Shown here piece after piece: positions 59,201 to 64,000 of a stretch of 64,000 nt of DNA. Positions within the stretch are counted from its first letter, which is position 1. Every line of letters starts with the position of its first letter. Made by a program: the position numbers and the translations under genes. The stretch comes from Neospora caninum Liverpool (Eukaryota > Apicomplexa > Conoidasida > Eucoccidiorida > Sarcocystidae). The stretch covers positions 579,635 through 643,634 of the forward strand of contig NC_018394.1 of NCBI RefSeq assembly GCF_000208865.1, read 5' to 3'. Under the pieces are notes generated by a model. The model was given only the letters and a program-made list of their open reading frames with translations. It was not told the DNA's origin and made no database searches.

Positions 59201-59416
59201 GACCGGCGTCTTCGTGGCAGCGCCGCCGCCGTCGTTCTCCGGTTCCGTCGCCCCCTGAACTCCCAGTAGCGTAACTCGCCGCGGGTTCCGGGGACTCGAT
59301 GCAGGAGACGCCAACTCGCAACCCGTTTCGCGCAGACGAGCTGTCTGCGAGAGAGGCAGGTTCCTCGCGCCAGGCGTCGAGGCCTCGGGCACGGATCGAC
59401 GTGGCGATCCTTCCAT
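56246..59416 (-). CDS. Major facilitator transporter, ApiAT-like (apicomplexan amino acid carrier family)
   Basis: The 1056-aa protein has 12 predicted membrane helices in two blocks of six. A 300-residue polar N-terminus comes first, then TM1 (ILVAIYMVYAFLTGCVYFGW) from about residue 300. An extracellular loop with paired Cys (CEKDENGNY and YYICDNQD) follows. TLLDHVSPKKTAMLG between TM2 and TM3 is the MFS motif A region in the form seen in apicomplexan NPT/ApiAT carriers. GLGADTGYLPTLLIATLFPG follows in the TM4 area. A charged cytosolic loop of about 260 residues separates TM6 and TM7; a charged tail ends the protein. The ApiAT family carries amino acids at the parasite surface, but the substrate of this member is unknown. 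The first ATG of the frame is at 59416; an upstream TTG-led stretch to 59521 contains a GTAAGT, so a 5' exon is possible. It is otherwise intronless. Confidence 0.88.
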   Translation of the reverse strand: MEGSPRRSVPEASTPGARNLPLSQTARLRETGCELASPASSPRNPRRVTLLGVQGATEPENDGGGAATKTPVSVHPTAALAAGLFLAANPARTHNSLRGSITAAAVTSPRERPSCSEASPPTRDGSRRSAFSVSTDFPRAPISRGHSQDEAEYVFDDRGISSCGSTQLDADDAHCPFQALGGRGAAAARVSCGASTSTGEDCRLYDSGEALGFSPVSASRYVSAQVVVRRRPGGTQRGPGDGADSAASAQLGDRDAAGVPPYMHIDAFPQVTDTENFDHDDLPGAEVVLGSHHPSTPFGLMKEILVAIYMVYAFLTGCVYFGWPSLACMLYKSGAYSWVCEKDENGNYVDDLRGTTEADEPNGEPKYYICDNQDVAVSPLFTICYVTQTLMSVVAGTLLDHVSPKKTAMLGQTLTGIGWLLLACSSERFPAYVASMVFIGLGADTGYLPTLLIATLFPGKRATVITLLGTANTSSFAVPLLLAMLWNNVLSSWTFSQICILYLCAGPVFCFILAALFIPWRAYGKPLPGSEAPQRELEKDCKGNKLSGRNADVHWTDKARGREDAGKRDSLCEGVAPGATRGSFLSRSKTGRRTGNWPGPTSFLQRLLRSLQRLVGLRKSERNGVRAGPDEDGKREHREGGEASLGIRSDHAVGTTREDEGYPGGRRLGETGEDLEGGTGCHFMTCEECADAPLELAPVTEPEKRASTRWRACWANRGSRSGEKDPERLPESGEKLVRDGRSSVGPCCHRGNQVHRADDAPAVVALQVEERSCGVAGEPSFVSQLCSSHFVCIALYWSCQAVATSFFQTAASRLFTTRVVDFMDFALSFSFIPCVLLGKTVDIFGPFPVLILINTAGALVYFLSIVGQSFFPTGANGVHYMAVICFCVYVSIDSEQVFCYVENTFSSRHFGKLSGLALTVGGIISLGSIPLYENVTIRLLKGDALPVAWSIAVVLSVVYVMLGCMWRVRRRNPRAFHSHDDAVPVSRDSEARKQASRVGDQLSLTQTGKTKVEQSDEAERSVEDEGVAEMQKKREMGNQVRSTFGAPRAGFPALPS

Positions 59417-62400
59417 CGTCCACAAATTCAGAAAACGTGGAGTTTCGAGTCCAGAACGCTGCGCGTTCCGGCAAAAGAAAAGATTCTCCCCTTTTCTTTG
59501 CGCGTGACTTACACGCAGCAAAAAGCACGTCGGACACCTCGTGACAGAAAATCACCCCTCACCAGACCTTTTCAGCGATATATGTGCACGTTTCGCACAG
59601 TCGGTCCACGACTTGAGCGCACACAACGAGTCAATGGAAAACTACTGAAAACCGCTGTATTTCGAGAGACTGACATCCCATACACGACTCTGCTCCCCCG
59701 TCGACTCGGATCTCTGATATCTTGTTCACGGATTCACGCAAGACACTTCACTCTGGAGTCAGGGACAACCGCGTTGCTGCTGGGCGTTCGTGCAACCGCC
59801 CCTCGCCTCGCTCCTGGGGGGAAAAGAGCTCTTCCTCAGGATCGCATTCGAAAACGTGACTGACAAATTACTGGTAAAAGTGGACCACGCAGTGGCCGGA
59901 CGCTTCCACCGTATGGGAAGACGCGCTTCAAACAGTAAAAAGAATAGAGAAGCATACCCCCGTTCGCCCGCTGCTTCGTCCTCCACACGCCACGCACGAC
60001 ACTAAATTACACCGCCGTCGACGAGGACTCTTTGCCCGTTCCTCTCGACGTCTCACCACGCGGCACTCGAAGTCGTTCTTCCCAAAGTTCCCAGTCTCTC
60101 TGCCGCAGATCGAAAGAACGCAACGGTGCGGAACGGCAGACGGGGCTCTCAAACCACCACGGCATGCAGCGCGTAGCCAGCGCGCGCCGCCGGGTGCCCG
60201 TCTGCAGCCCAGGTTGGTGAAGAAGCGCAGTGAAGAGGGCCGGCGACCGCCAGAGAACGCTCCAGTCCAGCAGTCCAGGATACTCTTTGTCGCTACCCTA
60301 GAGGAGAAATCGGACTGGTGGACAGCGGGCGACAAACGAACAGAACTCAACCTACTCTACAAAAGCTGTGCACATCTGAGCGTGCCCCGGACAGCACCCA
60401 CGACAAACGGATATTCCCACCGAAATGACTGTGCACGGGAGACAATGAAACGCAGTCGATGGACGCACACCGGTCGGCTTAAATGATACAACGGGCAACA
60501 CAATGAATGCTCGGTGCGAAGGCTAGAGCAGAGCGTCTTTCTCTCTGGAAGAAGGCGCACTGTCGCCACACTGACAGGAGTCGCCTGGTCACACGTTAGG
60601 ACCGCAGATCCTTGGACAAGACAAAGCACGCAGGCGAAAGACAGGAGACGAGGGTAGGGTAGGGCAACACCCCTCCCGAATATGAACGCAGTGCTCTCTT
60701 TGAGAATGATCCCTGTGTTCAGGGGGAAGACACTTCGTCACACCAATAAAAATGACGCAATTGCATGTGCGCACACAGATGGACTAATGATATAAAGACA
60801 CTAAGGAAGTCACTGTGTCGCTGCTGAATCTGGTGAGGAGCCAAGGCCTCAAGGGACTAGGGAATCAGTCCAAACAAAATACCTGTGTGTTTTTAAGGGC
60901 GAAGCATACCCACGGCTTCCAGCGTAAACCAATGAGCGCCAATAAAATGGAGAAAATAACGCACCGAAGGACGGAATGGCTCTTCTGCTTTCGGCCCCCG
61001 GCGAAAAAACCAGATGCAGCCGAGCACAACCCGAGAAACCCCGGGACAAGCAAACAGCTGCTGCTACACAGCCTCCTACAAATCCAAGAGCCCGTCTCTT
61101 CAGAGATGTGCAAAACAGGATTCCAAAACAAAGGGAAACCAAAGACTTCGCGAAAGAGCGCAGATCGAGCTTTCCACAAACAATGCTCGGGTGGTAGGAC
61201 GCGCGTCACGCAGGGAAGAACGGAACGCCTACCTTCGAATGGACTTCAGGAGACCAGAGACGAAGGAAAGTCTGTACGATCGATTCCGCAAAAAAATTAA
61301 GAACACAAATTCTATGGACGAGCCATTGGCACCCACTGAAAAGGTGTACCGGGGACGACGACGGCGGATCCATTGTAGCCGCAAATGATCGGGCGTTGTA
61401 GTAAAAAATGCGTAGAGGCCCACTTCTCGAGAAAACTCTGCCTTGAAACCTGGCCATTCAGTGCCATAAACAAACAGGAAACGAAACTCCCCACAAAGAA
61501 AGCGGAAATGCTGACCATGGAACGATCACGACATCCAACACCAGATGTCCAAAGAATAACCCATGCTTCATCGGTGAGACGTGTACCCACAGCCTAGACG
61601 GGGGAAGGGGGGGGGCACGAGAGGCCGCCGTTTCGAAAATCCATGTAAGAGTCTCTTTTGAAAAGAGCTGACACAGAAGAGACCGACACAAGGCAGCCTT
61701 AAGAGCACGGGCTCCCTACTTTGTTCCAGTGTAGCAGCAAACCGTCGAAAGCAACAAGAGCACGCTTACAAAGATGCTGTGGGGCTGACGGACGCAAGAG
61801 CAATTGTGGGGGAACCCCCGGCACCGCAACGCCAGTCCGTCCACGGCTACACCCGTGGCTGAGCGGGTAAGACCAGGTGAAAGAAGCTGGTTCTTAACTC
61901 CAAAAATCAAAACCCCCAACGGCTTGAACTGTATTTTGGTTTTCGATCTGATCGAAAACGGCAAACGAATAAGGCAGTACACCATTTCTTCGGGTCGAGG
62001 CCAGCGTCAGCTGGCAGGAAAAGGTTCAGTTGACGTAGACACGACGAGATGGAACGCGGAGAAACAGGGCACTCGCTGGAACGGGTCTACCCCGGTGCCT
62101 CCGCTGCGCGTGGGACCGCGGCTACCCACTTTTTGTCTTGGACTCTCTCACCCACCTCGATTTTCGACTCGGTGCAATTTGTCCGAGGAGCGCGACCGGA
62201 CGAGTCCGAGTCCCAACCGTGCCAACCGTGCCTTTTGCCGAGCTTTGGCACCGGCGGGACGGACTGCGTGCCGGGACGGTTACTGAAAAAAGAAGCCTCC
62301 GAAAACGCCGTCAATCCAGGGACAATTTGCGTGACAGATGCACCGAAAGGTACGAAATCGTACACGCGGCTGCAGAGATGCTTCACAGCATGCTGCGTCT

Positions 62401-63047
62401 CGTGCTTTTGAGGGTGCTGCTGCGGGTGATAGTCAACAGAACAAGCAGTTCGATCAGCATTCGTTTGTTGACTCTAACATCGGAGATACGGGCAACGTTC
62501 CCTCGATCGTCCTAAACCAACTGCTGTCTACAATGGTGCAATTTCAGAGCCACCGTGACGTTTCAAAATATGGACGATTGTCGCTGGCTCCCAAGGGAAA
62601 CGCTGCAGTGGGTTGTCTCCTCTTCAGATAGCACCACGGCAATGGAAGGAAATTTCATTTCTCGACCTGACTATATTAACACCATAGGCCCACGAAATTC
62701 TCTTTTCGGGACGCCAAAGGAGTCTGCTTCTAAGCCGAGCTGGTTGGTTTACCCAGGACTGTTCCGCGGGCAGAAAGCCAAAACGGCCACGTCAACAATT
62801 TTGAATCATGGACCCCTGATCACGAGCACGACCGTGTCAGGTTGAAATGAAGTTCGCTTTCTTTGGTTGCCATAGTTCGTTATGTCAATTCCCTTATCCC
62901 CTGAAGAACGGAGACGGTTTTGGGGCAACACTGTATCTACACACGGGTTCAGGCGTTCTAGATGGAGCCGCCTTGTGCAGAGAGTCCCGAAATGGTATCC
63001 TGAAGAATAAAATATGATGACAGGAGAGGCAGGTCCCGCGCTATGAA
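59417..63047. other. Intergenic region: MFS promoter and CPW-WPC 3' side
   Basis: Both neighbours are on the minus strand, so the MFS promoter and 5' UTR lie near 59417-60500 and the CPW-WPC 3' UTR near 62000-63047. Short frames on both strands have no domain. A tRNA-like stretch near 61849 was examined and rejected. Confidence 0.45.
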
Positions 63048-63972
63048 TCATCCAACCTCTATAGCCGTAAGTAGGTGAGAATCAGTTGTTTGTCCTTTGA
63101 GTTCCCTCAGTTTCGTGATATACTCCTCAGTGAGGTTAGCCTCTCTTGCGGACGCGTCCGGGGTCTTTGGTTGAGACGCAGCCGAGTAGGGCATCTGGTA
63201 GTCTCTCGAAGGAAGGTAAATTGTGCCGTTTGCTTCGAGGACCTCCCCTGAATAGTTTGTGCCGGAAGATCCAATGGGACCAGTTCCGTTTAGTGGACCC
63301 GCCCCGCCAATAAAATCTAGAAGGGTTTCAAGCTTGGGTGTCACTGTGAGAGCGTAGACTGGAAAGTAAGCCTGAGGAAGCAGTGAAATCACTACGTAAG
63401 CTAAGTATAGGAGTGCGCCGACCTTGCATGCGTGTTCCCACGCATTTTTCATGTCCTGGTTGTACCGGTCGAAGGTCGTTCGGGGGTCACAGGGCCCGTC
63501 GTACGTTTCTGGAGCCTCGCAGATTCCCGTTTCCTTGGATTCGAGATTCCAGCCAGAGGGGCACGGAGCGCTATAGTTTCGCCGGACACCGTCCTTGCGA
63601 GGCCACTTGACGCCACAGCGAAGGCTCTAAACCATGGCAGCCGCTATATATTTGCTTCCAACTGTGGAGTACAGAATCGCATGGCGTACATAACTGTATT
63701 TATGGTCATCTGAGAAACCTTCAAACGACTGCATCTTCTGACAAGGGCCGTCATAGTGCTTGGGTGCGTGGCACTCAAGGTGCTGATGACAAAAGAACAG
63801 GAATCATTAAGTTTTGGGGCAACGGAGATGCATCCAACTCTTACTTGTTCAGACAGCCGGGTCCAGCCCAGTGGACACGGGCGACTAAAGTCGTACCCAG
63901 TCTTCGTGTCTGCTGGCCAAGACACTTTGCATGTGCTGGCGAACGTTTCCTTGTTCTCTCGCTTCATTGTTC
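63048..63972 (-). CDS. CPW-WPC domain protein, C-terminal part (runs off the right edge)
   Basis: CPW-WPC proteins are apicomplexan secreted or surface proteins with Cys-rich repeats. In Plasmodium several appear on zygotes and ookinetes. Four exons are visible on the minus strand: 63845-63972, 63690-63782, 63423-63626 and 63048-63371. All internal junctions are phase 0. Domain order: CKVSWPADTK ends one unit; RPCPLGWTRL, CHAPKHYDGPC and CGVKWPRKDG make a complete unit; APCPSGWNLES, CEAPETYDGPC and the aberrant CKAYFP make the last one. The C-terminal 108 codons are not Cys-rich and hold several N-glycosylation sequons (NGT, NYS, NLT). Upstream exons with the signal peptide and earlier repeats must lie beyond base 64000; the first visible exon follows a CAG acceptor at 63973. 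The donor after the last unit (AAG|GTCGGC) is weak, but frame and domain fit support it. Confidence 0.85.
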
Positions 63973-64000
63973 CTGCACACGTGGACAGACGAGATTTTCC

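Noticed and set aside
59417..59521. N-terminal extension of the transporter frame
   Set aside because: It starts at TTG, not ATG, and contains a GTAAGT donor-like sequence.
61849..61915. tRNA-like stretch with GTGGCTGAGCGGG resembling a D-arm
   Set aside because: There is no matching T-arm (GGTTCGA) at the right distance, and the acceptor stem does not pair.

Overview
The window is nuclear DNA of a coccidian apicomplexan of the Toxoplasma / Hammondia / Neospora group. The reasons are dense short introns with strong GT..AG signals, intergenic gaps of 2-4 kb, AT microsatellites inside introns, and the gene families present: a CPW-WPC protein, an ApiAT-type major facilitator carrier, and a short secretory-pathway rhomboid protease. 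Toxoplasma gondii is the most likely species, inferred from recognised proteins; no search was run. There are no rRNA or tRNA genes, CRISPR arrays, or transposons that I can support. One 100-base assembly gap lies at 24693-24792.

Layout, left to right: (1) SpoU/TrmH-family RNA methyltransferase, minus strand, 755-2392; (2) NECAP-type clathrin/AP-2 accessory protein, minus, 6118-10511; (3) FIS1, the tail-anchored mitochondrial outer-membrane protein, plus, 14138-17814, six exons; (4) an RG-rich protein with a UAP56-binding-like N-terminus, minus, 19664-20881; (5) a Cir_N (CIR/CWC25-type) putative splicing protein, plus, 22805-23991; (6) VDAC/porin, minus, 26081-29177, six exons; (7) rhomboid intramembrane protease, minus, 31845-36775, nine exons; (8) a small two-helix membrane protein, possibly OCIA-like, plus, 40680-42019; (9) a multi-pass membrane glycerophosphodiester phosphodiesterase, plus, 46461-52952, nine exons; (10) an ApiAT-like MFS transporter, minus, 56246-59416; (11) the C-terminal part of a CPW-WPC protein, minus, running off the right edge.

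Exon-intron models were built by hand. I required GT..AG borders, reading-frame closure across each junction, and continuation of the protein family. Frames close exactly for FIS1, VDAC, the rhomboid, the OCIA-like gene, GDPD and the CPW-WPC exons. NECAP closes except at one junction. Several proteins point to organelle membranes: FIS1, VDAC and perhaps the OCIA-like protein at mitochondria, and the rhomboid, GDPD and ApiAT at secretory or plasma membranes. Two others (RG-rich and Cir_N) point to mRNA processing and export. There is no evidence for an operon-like system. I found no clear undescribed biological system. The best leads are an alternative membrane-anchoring last exon of the GDPD, an unusual Cir_N plus SLU7-like zinc-motif protein, perfect hairpins in introns, and a frame conflict in NECAP.
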